A DNA stretch of 32,764 nucleotides, taken from positions 1-32,764 of the forward strand of contig CALCHI010000377.1 of NCBI GenBank assembly GCA_937901285.1, given 5' to 3'. This stretch comes from UBA8437 sp003445035 (GTDB lineage Bacteria; Planctomycetota; Planctomycetia; Planctomycetales; Planctomycetaceae). A program made the position numbers and the translations under genes. This document shows positions 25,692 to 32,764 of this stretch, piece by piece; within the stretch, counting starts at the first letter, position 1, and each line of letters starts with the position of its first letter. The notes below the pieces were generated by a model. The model was not told the origin of the DNA and made no database searches. It worked only from the letters and a program-made list of their open reading frames with translations.

Positions 25692-26861
25692 CTACGCGTC
25701 GGCACACCACCCCTTCTGTGGTGTCTTGAAGATTTTCGGCTCCCGGCCCGCCTGCAATTTCATGACCGCCACCTCGGCGGCCTTCACGCCAGCCGCATCA
25801 CGGTGCCACTCGACGCCCAGGCCAAGTGTTTCCCGACCGCCGCCGGCCAGTTTCAACACCCGACCCTGTCCACCTTCGTAGGTTCGTGGATTCGGGAAAT
25901 TCGTTCCCGGCTCGATCCCGGTCACGAAACCGTCAACCACAGCCGTGGTGTTCTTCCACTGGCTGAAGCACGGAAGTTTCCGGGCGTCGTACAGCAAGCT
26001 GACCCCGGTGGTCGCATGCCCGTTCTTCAGCAGCACTCGAGTTTTGCCGTCACCGGCGGCGTGCATGTGGTGAAAATACACCTGTTCCTCGTACCCGGCC
26101 TCCTCCGCCTGATAGTTGGTGTACCCGCCGATTCCGTCAGCGGCATGTGCGTTGCGTGGAACCACGGAGGAAGACGGTGCCACCAGTTGCGACCCCGCGT
26201 CCAACAATGGCACGCCGACGTTGAAGTGATACAGCATCTGGACCTCGGCCGGCGACGCCGACAGGTTCTCGATTTCGTCGTGAATTCGGAAACCCGATTC
26301 TCCAAACCGGGTCACCAACGTGGCATGCAGACGGACCTTCAGAAAGTGAAAACGCACCTCGTCGACGATTCCGCTGACACGAATCTCGCCTCGATCCGAA
26401 TCGACCGTCACCGTCACCTCGTCGGACGGCTGATTAGCGATCTTGCCGTGCAGCGGATAGACCACCCGGCCGTCCGGGTCGAATTCCGGCGCTCCGTTGC
26501 TCTCCAGGCCACATCGCACCAGCAGTTCGTCAAACCCGTCAAGCCAGCCCAGCCCGCTGGGTTCACCCATATTCACCTCTCGCGGGTGAATCGGACCGCG
26601 GATTGGAGCCCGCCATCCCAGGCGATCATCCCCGGAGACGACCTGCCAAATGCCCATCCCCCGTGATGGCACCACGGTAATCTCGACGGCCCCGTTGTTG
26701 ATTTCGATCACATCGACACCCTCGCGCCTGCCCCCCCGCAACGTCCTCTTGCAGACCGACCATCCCCTGGGTGTCCCCTTCACGTCGTCGTCATCGATGT
26801 CGAACCGGTCCACGTGAAGGTCCCGGTCGATACTGGAAAGAATCCAACTGGTTTCAGCCAT
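25692..26861 (-). CDS. DUF4432 family, aldose 1-epimerase-like protein
   Basis: 389 residues, no signal peptide, presumably cytoplasmic. Family phrases include GVDVIEINNGAVEITVVPSRGMGIW, GWLDGFDELLVRCGLESNG, YPLHGKIAN, LLYHFN-type and GVEWHRDA-like segments of the galactose-mutarotase fold. The His in PLHGKIAN and the late Glu of FVTGIEPGTNFPN fit the sugar-binding site of mutarotase relatives. It should bind or epimerise a sugar at C1; the exact sugar is unknown. ATG at 26861 is chosen over a GTG three codons earlier because AGGAG lies 8 bases upstream. It is 24 bases after the zinc-ribbon/PH-like gene, so the two are probably co-transcribed although functionally unlike. Confidence 0.88.
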   Translation of the reverse strand: MAETSWILSSIDRDLHVDRFDIDDDDVKGTPRGWSVCKRTLRGGRREGVDVIEINNGAVEITVVPSRGMGIWQVVSGDDRLGWRAPIRGPIHPREVNMGEPSGLGWLDGFDELLVRCGLESNGAPEFDPDGRVVYPLHGKIANQPSDEVTVTVDSDRGEIRVSGIVDEVRFHFLKVRLHATLVTRFGESGFRIHDEIENLSASPAEVQMLYHFNVGVPLLDAGSQLVAPSSSVVPRNAHAADGIGGYTNYQAEEAGYEEQVYFHHMHAAGDGKTRVLLKNGHATTGVSLLYDARKLPCFSQWKNTTAVVDGFVTGIEPGTNFPNPRTYEGGQGRVLKLAGGGRETLGLGVEWHRDAAGVKAAEVAVMKLQAGREPKIFKTPQKGWCADA

Positions 26862-26885
26862 TGTCACCACTCCTGGTCGTTTGTC

Positions 26886-27677
26886 TTACAGGGAGTCATC
26901 ATGACCGTCACGCACCTCTGCCAGCAACGCCACGACACGGTCGACATCGGAACTATTGCGCAACAACACAGACTGCCCGGCGGTATGAATACGGATCGAT
27001 CGCGTCCGAGCCATCCGATCCACCAATCCGGTCTCGACACTCAGAAAAACAACAGCGCGGTGGGGAATCAGCTGTACCCGTGTGACCAGCGCACCCGAGC
27101 GAACCAGTGTCCGACGATCTGTGATCACAACACTCCGGGCCCTCCAACCCTTCGTGTTCACCAGGAGCACAACACCCAGCACCCCCAGCCCGGTCATCCC
27201 GGCGCAGACCCCTCCCGGCGAATTTCCGCTCAAAGCTCCCAGCGTAACCAGCATCAGCGGCAGTCCCACAAGAAGCATCAACGACGCCACCCTCAAGAAT
27301 ACGGTGGCGGCCGATGTCGTTTCCGCATGACGTACGATTTCATCAGGTCGCAGCAGGTCCCCGAGATCACCAGGAATCTCTGACTGACGTTGCGCCGCAG
27401 AAGCCGGCCGAAAGGTCGATGACGACACCGCCCCAGTGGCAGAGGCACTGCGTGCCGCCGGATTGCCCTCCACAACATCCCCGATCACGCGACCGGCGAC
27501 ATTCTGACCAAGCGGGTCAAACGGATCAGCAAGCACTCGCGTGGGCACTGCCGCGGAAACGACAAACGTGAACCCGCATTGGCAACGAGCCTGTCGCCCA
27601 ACCCATTCGGGCGCCACCTCCGTCAAATGCCCGCAGGCCGGACATTCCACGTCGATCGAATCTGGCATTTCTGTCAT
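26886..27677 (-). CDS. Membrane protein with N-terminal zinc ribbon and bacterial PH-like domain
   Basis: 263 residues. The N-terminus holds a four-cysteine ribbon (Cys12, Cys15, Cys32, Cys34) of the CPxCG...CxCG type, probably binding zinc. A Ser/Ala-rich linker (about 70-95) follows, then two transmembrane segments (about 125-148 and 155-175). The C-terminal 80 residues, VVITDRRTLVRSGALVTRV and IPHRAVVFLSVETG, match the bacterial PH-like (bPH_2, DUF304-type) pattern, which usually packs against membranes. GAGG lies about 6 bases before the ATG. The role is unknown. It is transcribed with the DUF4432 gene and diverges from the lyase candidate. Confidence 0.8.
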   Translation of the reverse strand: MTEMPDSIDVECPACGHLTEVAPEWVGRQARCQCGFTFVVSAAVPTRVLADPFDPLGQNVAGRVIGDVVEGNPAARSASATGAVSSSTFRPASAAQRQSEIPGDLGDLLRPDEIVRHAETTSAATVFLRVASLMLLVGLPLMLVTLGALSGNSPGGVCAGMTGLGVLGVVLLVNTKGWRARSVVITDRRTLVRSGALVTRVQLIPHRAVVFLSVETGLVDRMARTRSIRIHTAGQSVLLRNSSDVDRVVALLAEVRDGHDDSL

Positions 27678-27755
27678 GCCCAGCCTCTAACGCCGATTTT
27701 GCCGACGGCCCGTACACGGGGATGATCTCGCCACGTCGCTGGGATTGCAACCAAC

Positions 27756-27776
27756 GGCTCGTCAGGACTGACGGCC
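27756..27776 (+). promoter_or_regulatory. Operator-like dyad upstream of the lyase candidate
   Basis: CGTCAG-GA-CTGACG (27760-27773) is a perfect 6-base palindrome with a 2-base centre. It is extended to GGC...GCC (27756-27758, 27774-27776) past one unpaired T. Its right arm coincides with the -35 element of the putative promoter, the arrangement expected for a repressor site. Confidence 0.4.
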
Positions 27777-27796
27777 CCTGAAAAACACGATAACAT
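27768..27796 (+). promoter_or_regulatory. Possible sigma-70-type promoter for the lyase candidate
   Basis: CTGACG (27768-27773) and TAACAT (27791-27796) are separated by 17 bases, each matching four of six consensus positions. The GTG start is about 32 bases beyond the -10 box. Planctomycete promoter consensus is poorly defined, so this is tentative. Confidence 0.28.
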
Positions 27797-27827
27797 CAGG
27801 TTCCCGCTCATCGTGCTGGAGTCACAC

Positions 27828-30299
27828 GTGCGCCGACCTGCTGTTGCCATCCTGGCCCTGTCTCTTTGCTCAACGGCATTTGCGGCCAACCGCTTTCCGT
27901 TGGTGGTCACCGAACCGGCGGGGATCGCCCGCCATCAGTCCCCGGTCACCTCGGGGATCCCTTTCGCCCGCGGCGAACTCCGCTCGGCCGACTCCGTCGC
28001 GCTGGTTGCTTCCGAGTCTCCCGGCATGCAGATCCCACTTCAGACCGAGATCCTCTCGCGTTGGCCAGACGGTTCAGTCAAGTGGCTGCTGCTCGACTTC
28101 CAGATCAACCTCAAACCCAACCAGACCTCACGGTTCTTCCTGAATTACGGTGCCGACGTCACCCGCCAGCCGGTTTCGAACCCCATCGTGATCACCGACG
28201 GTTACGAAGGCATGACAGTCGACTCGCGTCGCCTTCGCCTGCACCTGGACCGAAAGAACTTTCGCCCATTGAACGCCGTGTGGCTCGATCGCAATTCGGA
28301 CGGCCGCTACGACAAGAACGAGAGAATCACGGACGCGGATTCCCCCGGGCTGGTACTCACCACCCCCTCCGGTCGCAGTTTCTCCGCCCACACCTCGGCC
28401 ATGCACATCACCCGAGAACAACAGGGGCCGCTGCGAGCTTGCCTGCGGCTGCATGGATCACACCGCGACACTGACGGCAGCTTTTTCCGCTATGTCGTCC
28501 GCCTCCACATTTTCCGCGGGCTTCCTGACATTCGATTCGACTACACATTCGTCAACGATCACACTCCGAAAACAATGAGCTCGGTCGACAGACTGACTTG
28601 CCGTTGGAAACTGGCCGGCAACGGTCCATTCAGCCACCATCTCGAGGGACCTCGCAAGAAGTCGACGCGGCTGTTCCAGGTCGACGACCGTCAGTATCAC
28701 ATCGACGGAGAACCCGAAGGGCGGCACGCCGCCGGCTGGGCGGCTGCCTGGGGAGCCAACGGAGGTCTGGCCGTCGGAGTTCGTCATTTCTGGCAGAACT
28801 GGCCAAAAAGTCTGTCTGTGGATGATGGACAGCTCGGCATCGGTATTCTCCCGCAGTTTGCCAAGGGAACGTATGACGGTCGTCCGATACGTGAAGAGGC
28901 CAAGCTCTATTACTATCTCCGGGACGGGGCCTATTCGTTCAAACTTGGCGTCGCCAAGACACACGAGGTCTGGGCAAGATTCCTCGGCCAGCCGCCAAAG
29001 CCCGAGCAACTCGATGCCCATTTTCGAGGCCTCGGCCAACGGCTCCTCGTCGAACCAACACCCCAGCGGATCGCCGACACCCGGGTGATGGGTGACATGC
29101 CGCCCACTCGCCCCGGCCCAACCGCTGACTACGACAGGTGGTTCTCCGGGTTTCTCGACAAGCACCTCCGTGGCCAGGACGAGGTCCGAGAGTACGGCCT
29201 GCTCAACTACGGCGACTGGTACGCAATCCAGTGGGATTCCTGGGGCAATCTCGAGTACGACACCGCGAGGTGTTTCTTCCAGCAATATCTGCGGACCGGT
29301 GACCGTCGTTTTTTCGACCGCGCCGAAATTGCCGCAAAGCATCTGGTCGACGTTGACGTGGTGCACGAAGTGAACCAGCCGATCCGGGACTACGGTGGAA
29401 GCTGGCAAATTGAACCCGGTGCCATCTGGGCTCACTCGGTCGGACACACCGGTGGCTACTACGGCCGTTACGACGGCGAAAAATATCATGACATCGCGCC
29501 CCTGAAGATGACCGGGGCGTACCAGCTGGGGCTGGTCGACCTCGGCCACCACTGGATAGGCGGCGCGTTCGACCACTTCCTGTTGACCGGTGAACGTCGG
29601 ACCCATGAGGTGGCCGTGATGGCCTGCGACGCCATGGCTCGTCGCACCCCCACACGGTACACCGACCATCTTCGCGGAATCGGTTGGCCGTTGCAGATGA
29701 TGATGGCCGCGTGGGACGCCACCGGAGACCAGGCCTACCTTTCCGCCGCCAATCGGCAGTGGAGGAGACTCCGTCAGCACCTCGACCCCAAAAAGGGCTG
29801 GGTCATCAAACTGGCTTATGGTCACTGCAGCGAACCCAGCGACGCCGGCCGCTGCCGGGGCCAGAACGCCTACATGCTGGCACTGACACTCAGTGGACTG
29901 GCCCGTTATCACAAGGCCACAGGAGACCCCGAGGCGTTGCAGGGACTCACCGCCGGCATCGATCAACTGATCCGCGATTGCTGGAACCAGAAGCACCGGG
30001 CGTACCGCACCACATCGTGCAAACACTATCGGCACATACCCCCCTCGGGGCAAAACTCACCTGCCGCGCTGATCTGCCAGGCCATCGCTTACGAGTCGTC
30101 CCTGACCGGAAACGTCGAGCATCGACGGATCGGACGAGAGGCGCTGACCACCCTGATCGCCGCTGGAATCAAGAACCTTCCCACTGACAACTTGAAGGGA
30201 CAGACAGGATACGGCAGCATGATGTTCCTGTTCACACCCTACGGGCTTCCGCTGCTGGAGAACCAATCACCACGAGCCACGCCACCGCGTGGACGTTGA
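27828..30299 (+). CDS. Secreted YetA/PcRGLX-like protein, candidate exo-rhamnogalacturonan lyase
   Basis: 823 residues. GTG at 27828 is chosen because GGAG lies 6 bases before it and it opens a clean Sec signal peptide (MRRPAVAILALSLCSTAFAA); an upstream GTG at 27813 lacks a site. The N-terminus (RFPLVVTEPAGIARHQSP, PFARGEL, SRWPDGSVKWLLLDFQ) matches the RIFT-barrel domain of PcRGLX/YetA proteins. A central beta-rich domain (to about 380) is followed by a helical alpha/alpha-toroid-like region (about 420-810) rich in His, Trp and Tyr (GDWYAIQWDSWGNLEYD, HSVGHTGGYYGRYDGEKYHD). Fungal PcRGLX is an exo-acting rhamnogalacturonan lyase (family PL26), so the same chemistry is suggested but not proven. 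The oxidoreductase gene follows after 13 bases. Confidence 0.85.
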   Translation: MRRPAVAILALSLCSTAFAANRFPLVVTEPAGIARHQSPVTSGIPFARGELRSADSVALVASESPGMQIPLQTEILSRWPDGSVKWLLLDFQINLKPNQTSRFFLNYGADVTRQPVSNPIVITDGYEGMTVDSRRLRLHLDRKNFRPLNAVWLDRNSDGRYDKNERITDADSPGLVLTTPSGRSFSAHTSAMHITREQQGPLRACLRLHGSHRDTDGSFFRYVVRLHIFRGLPDIRFDYTFVNDHTPKTMSSVDRLTCRWKLAGNGPFSHHLEGPRKKSTRLFQVDDRQYHIDGEPEGRHAAGWAAAWGANGGLAVGVRHFWQNWPKSLSVDDGQLGIGILPQFAKGTYDGRPIREEAKLYYYLRDGAYSFKLGVAKTHEVWARFLGQPPKPEQLDAHFRGLGQRLLVEPTPQRIADTRVMGDMPPTRPGPTADYDRWFSGFLDKHLRGQDEVREYGLLNYGDWYAIQWDSWGNLEYDTARCFFQQYLRTGDRRFFDRAEIAAKHLVDVDVVHEVNQPIRDYGGSWQIEPGAIWAHSVGHTGGYYGRYDGEKYHDIAPLKMTGAYQLGLVDLGHHWIGGAFDHFLLTGERRTHEVAVMACDAMARRTPTRYTDHLRGIGWPLQMMMAAWDATGDQAYLSAANRQWRRLRQHLDPKKGWVIKLAYGHCSEPSDAGRCRGQNAYMLALTLSGLARYHKATGDPEALQGLTAGIDQLIRDCWNQKHRAYRTTSCKHYRHIPPSGQNSPAALICQAIAYESSLTGNVEHRRIGREALTTLIAAGIKNLPTDNLKGQTGYGSMMFLFTPYGLPLLENQSPRATPPRGR

Positions 30300-30312
30300 C
30301 AAGGAGATGGAC

Positions 30313-31647
30313 ATGACCGACTCGACCGACCGACGCCAGTTCCTGAAGACCACCGCTTCGACCACGGCCGTTGCCGCCGCCGGAATCGCTGGTGCCCACG
30401 CCGCCGGCAAACCCCAGTCCCAGACGGTTCGCCTGGGGATCATCGGCTGTGGAGGAATCATGGGCCACCACGTTCGTGGACTCGTCCAACGACGTGAAGA
30501 CGTACATTTCTCTTGGCTTTGCGACGTGGACCCGGCACAGATGAACGCCAAGCAGGCGATCATCGGTAAGTTTCAGGACAAACCGCCGCGTCGGACGAAG
30601 AAGTTTGAAGACGTCCTCGACGACGCCAACGTTGATGCGGTGATCATCGCCACCCCCCATCACTGGCACGCCCCGATTGCCCTTCCAGCGCTCGCCCAGG
30701 GCAAGGACGTCTACGTCGAAAAACCGCTCTCGCACGTCTTCAACGAAGGCCCGATGATGATCCAGGCGGCCAAGCAACATGGACGCATCGTCCAGCAGGG
30801 CAGCCAGATGCGCAGCAGCGCCGTCACGGCCAAAGCCGAACGTTTGCTCAAGGACGGCCTGATTGGCGAAGTGATGGTGGCTCGCGCGTGGACCGCCGAG
30901 ACCCGCAGCGTCACCAAGCCGGTCGCCGACAGCAAGCCGCCGGCCGGGGTCGACTACGAAAGGTGGCTGGGGCCGGCACCCACGCGGCCCTTCAACCGTC
31001 ATCGCTTCCATGTCTCGTGGCGACGGTTCAAGGACTACGCGAACGGCGAGATCGGTGATGACGGGATCCACGACATCGACATGGCCCGGTGGGGACTCGG
31101 CAACAGCCTGCTGCCCAACAAGGTCTCGGCTGGTGGCGGCACCATGATCCTTCACGGTCACAGCACCGAATATCCGGACAACATGGTCGTCCGGTACGAG
31201 TTTCCCGACGGCAAGGTCATGGTTTACGAAAACTACCCGTTCACCGCATACGGCATGCACGGATTCGACAATGGCAACGTGTTCTACGGCACCAAGGGTT
31301 ATATGGTCTTTTCACGCCGTGGTGCCTTCAGCACGTTTTTGGGTCCCAAGAGCCAACGTGGCCCCACCGAGGGAAAGGAATTGCGGGGGCAAAGAGGCTA
31401 CGCCGAGCACATGGACAACTTCCTGACAGCCGTTCGGACACGCCGCCCGATTACCCGGGCCAACGCCGAGGCTGCTCATCTCTCCTGTGCGCTGGTCCAC
31501 TTCGGAAACATCGCCTACGACACCAACAGCACGCTGGACTTCAATGCGAAGACCGGTCGGTTTGTCGACAACCCGGGGGCAGACAAGTTGCTGGGCAAAT
31601 CGTATCGCGAACCGTACGGACTTCCGGCACTGGCCAAGTCCAGTTGA
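30313..31647 (+). CDS. Gfo/Idh/MocA family oxidoreductase with Tat signal
   Basis: 444 residues. ATG at 30313 is chosen because AAGGAG lies exactly 6 bases upstream, which rules out the in-frame ATG at 30307. A Tat signal (DRRQFLKT, residues 6-13) precedes the NAD(P)-binding Rossmann motif GCGGIMG (45-51). The EKP motif (136-138) supplies the catalytic Lys137, and GDDGIHDIDMARWGLG holds the family histidine. The enzyme should oxidise or reduce a sugar or its derivative. With a Tat signal the cofactor would be carried out folded, as in glucose-fructose oxidoreductase. The lyase candidate lies 13 bases upstream, suggesting it processes the released sugar. The gene converges with the epimerase. 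Confidence 0.94.
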   Translation: MTDSTDRRQFLKTTASTTAVAAAGIAGAHAAGKPQSQTVRLGIIGCGGIMGHHVRGLVQRREDVHFSWLCDVDPAQMNAKQAIIGKFQDKPPRRTKKFEDVLDDANVDAVIIATPHHWHAPIALPALAQGKDVYVEKPLSHVFNEGPMMIQAAKQHGRIVQQGSQMRSSAVTAKAERLLKDGLIGEVMVARAWTAETRSVTKPVADSKPPAGVDYERWLGPAPTRPFNRHRFHVSWRRFKDYANGEIGDDGIHDIDMARWGLGNSLLPNKVSAGGGTMILHGHSTEYPDNMVVRYEFPDGKVMVYENYPFTAYGMHGFDNGNVFYGTKGYMVFSRRGAFSTFLGPKSQRGPTEGKELRGQRGYAEHMDNFLTAVRTRRPITRANAEAAHLSCALVHFGNIAYDTNSTLDFNAKTGRFVDNPGADKLLGKSYREPYGLPALAKSS

Positions 31648-31669
31648 ATTCCGGTCGATTGGCCAGGCG

Positions 31670-31690
31670 GACCCCGCCACGTTGCGGGTC
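31670..31690. terminator. Possible bidirectional terminator hairpin
   Basis: GACCC(C)GC pairs with GCGGGTC around CACGTT, giving seven base pairs with one bulged C. It lies in the 41-base gap between convergent genes and overlaps the epimerase stop. There is no U-tract on either strand, so efficiency is doubtful. Confidence 0.35.
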
Positions 31691-32663
31691 ACGCCTCGGC
31701 CATCGTCCCGTCGATGACCATCTGCTGAAACCGTGTCACCGAGATTCGCAACCCATCCTCCAGCGAGGTGAGCGGCATCCGGGGAAAGGCGGCCAAGGTG
31801 GCTTCGTCGTCGAGATCGCAGACAAACGGCATCGTCGTCGCATCCTCTGCCACGCCGACGTCCACACCATCGACACCCGAAGCGACACACGCTTCTCGCA
31901 GTGCTGCGAGGTATTCGTCTGTGGGCACCGTCCGCCCCCTCAAGTTGAACGCACCGTATCCCTCAAACGAATCGGTTGCAGCCAGCGAGAACCCTGCCCC
32001 CACATCCTCGACGAAGTGGAAATGCTCGCGGCCGTGGTACGGCAGGCGATAAGCTGTGCCCAGCACCGCGGACTTGATCGCCGTAGTGGGAGCCGATGTC
32101 AGCCCCAGGTCGCGGCCCGGACCATAGGTCGTTGCCAGTCTCAGGCTGACAGTCGATATTCCCGTTTCCGCAAAAAATGCCTGGGCCACCCCCTCGCCGG
32201 CTACCTTCCAGTATCCGTAGAGGTTGGGAGGCAGATACGGCACATCGGTAGTGACCGAGTCGGATGTGTAGAGTGAACGTGGTCCGTAGACGGCTGCGGA
32301 ACTGGCAAACACGAACCGGTCCAGCGAATCTCCCAGGGAGACCGCCGCGCTGAAGATGTTGGCCGTTCCCAGGACGTTAACCGCCAGCCCCTCCATCGGT
32401 CGTGCCTGGCAGTCAGGTGTCTGATAAGCGGCCAGGTGAATGATCGCCGAGGGCTCCGCCTCGCTGACCGCCTGCTGCACACTCTCCGCATCGGTGATGT
32501 CACCGGCGATGAAGCGAATCCGGTCGTGGTACTGCTTCGAAATTCGGCTAAAATCTTCCCTGCGACTAAACCCGACAATCTCGTCGACACCGTTCTCGAG
32601 CAAGTGGCTCACTGTCGCGGCGCCAATACAACCGGTGGGGCCGCTGACGAACACCGTACGCAT
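31689..32663 (-). CDS. NAD-dependent epimerase/dehydratase (extended SDR)
   Basis: 324 residues, cytoplasmic. The nucleotide-binding motif GPTGCIG (Gly8, Gly11, Gly14) is a variant of GxxGxxG. The catalytic residues are Ser121/Ser122 in ASSAAVYG and YGYWK with Tyr149 and Lys153. The family-typical RLATTYGPGRD and HFHFVEDVG follow. This places it among nucleotide-sugar epimerases or dehydratases such as GalE and uronate-dehydrogenase relatives. Which sugar it handles cannot be told. An AGGA lies about 10 bases before the ATG. It converges with the oxidoreductase gene; the 101 bases upstream to the window edge hold a hairpin but no gene that I can support. Confidence 0.92.
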   Translation of the reverse strand: MRTVFVSGPTGCIGAATVSHLLENGVDEIVGFSRREDFSRISKQYHDRIRFIAGDITDAESVQQAVSEAEPSAIIHLAAYQTPDCQARPMEGLAVNVLGTANIFSAAVSLGDSLDRFVFASSAAVYGPRSLYTSDSVTTDVPYLPPNLYGYWKVAGEGVAQAFFAETGISTVSLRLATTYGPGRDLGLTSAPTTAIKSAVLGTAYRLPYHGREHFHFVEDVGAGFSLAATDSFEGYGAFNLRGRTVPTDEYLAALREACVASGVDGVDVGVAEDATTMPFVCDLDDEATLAAFPRMPLTSLEDGLRISVTRFQQMVIDGTMAEA

Positions 32664-32698
32664 GGCTCGTATTTCCTGTCATCGGTAGTTCTACGGAC

Positions 32699-32723
32699 CG
32701 GCCTGGCTTTATTGGCCTGGCCG
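32699..32723. other. Imperfect hairpin and GGCCTGGC direct repeat upstream of the epimerase
   Basis: CGGCC-T-GGC pairs with GCC-T-GGCCG around a 7-base loop, with a T-T mismatch. The same stretch contains GGCCTGGC twice (32700-32707 and 32714-32721). It may be the end of a preceding gene's transcript or a leader element. No U-tract follows. Confidence 0.25.
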
Positions 32724-32764
32724 AAGTGCAGAACATCGACACTGGTGAAAACCGCACGGGATTT

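Noticed and set aside
28458..30053. 531-residue open frame antisense to the lyase candidate
   Set aside because: Long antisense frames are expected in GC-rich coding DNA. Its translation has no recognisable domain, while the plus-strand frame has a signal peptide and family motifs.
32566..32757. Small minus-strand frame upstream of the epimerase
   Set aside because: It overlaps the epimerase start in another frame, is Arg-rich without domain features, and has no convincing ribosome-binding site.
1..32764. CRISPR array, tRNA or rRNA, insertion sequence, prophage or defence genes
   Set aside because: No regularly spaced repeats, cloverleaf, transposase, integrase or known defence domain was seen on either strand; the gaps between genes are too short to hide such elements.

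Overview
The window looks like chromosomal DNA of a planctomycete (phylum Planctomycetota, PVC group). The base composition is GC-rich. Nearly every gene belongs to a family that is expanded or almost confined to that group: a PVC-type membrane-bound dehydrogenase, DUF1549/DUF1553, DUF1501, DUF1552 and DUF1592/DUF1588 proteins, an iduronate-2-sulfatase-like sulfatase, PQQ-like propellers, and Gfo/Idh/MocA oxidoreductases with Tat signals. I recognise no genus. I see no tRNA, rRNA, insertion sequence, phage gene, CRISPR array or origin. All 22 genes are intact except the one cut by the left edge, and no gap between genes exceeds about 175 bases.

Layout. Bases 1-10653 are a run of seven minus-strand genes. 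In transcription order they are a creatininase-family hydrolase, a secreted sialidase-fold protein, a DUF1592-type diheme-motif protein, its DUF1552 partner, a small soluble Ser/Thr kinase, a sulfatase, and a PVC-type dehydrogenase running off the left edge. The last two are joined by an ATGA overlap. Opposite them, bases 10795-17531 are a plus-strand run: DUF1549/DUF1553 protein, DUF1501 protein, a Tat-exported propeller and a lactonase-family propeller. A secreted nitrilase-superfamily enzyme (minus) follows at 17545-18465. A second DUF1549/DUF1553 plus DUF1501 pair with a serine hydrolase occupies 18638-23794. A PQQ-like propeller (minus) converges on it with interlocked stop codons. After that come a small four-helix membrane protein, a DUF4432 aldose-epimerase-like protein with a zinc-ribbon/PH-like membrane protein (minus), a YetA/PcRGLX-like lyase candidate with a Gfo/Idh/MocA oxidoreductase (plus), and an NAD-dependent epimerase (minus).

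How the genes may work together. Most products carry a Sec signal, and five carry a twin-arginine (Tat) signal. The common theme is extracytoplasmic breakdown of sulfated or acidic glycans: sulfatase, sialidase-fold protein, rhamnogalacturonan-lyase-like protein, lactonase, sugar oxidoreductase, epimerases. Combined with this are three separate two-gene modules. Each pairs a cytochrome-motif protein with a folded, Tat-exported partner (DUF1592+DUF1552, DUF1549/1553+DUF1501 twice). The function of these pairs is not established. Three pairs within about 18 kb, each next to different accessory hydrolases or propellers, are the best candidate here for an undescribed system. Gene calls rest on motifs and family memory; no search was run.
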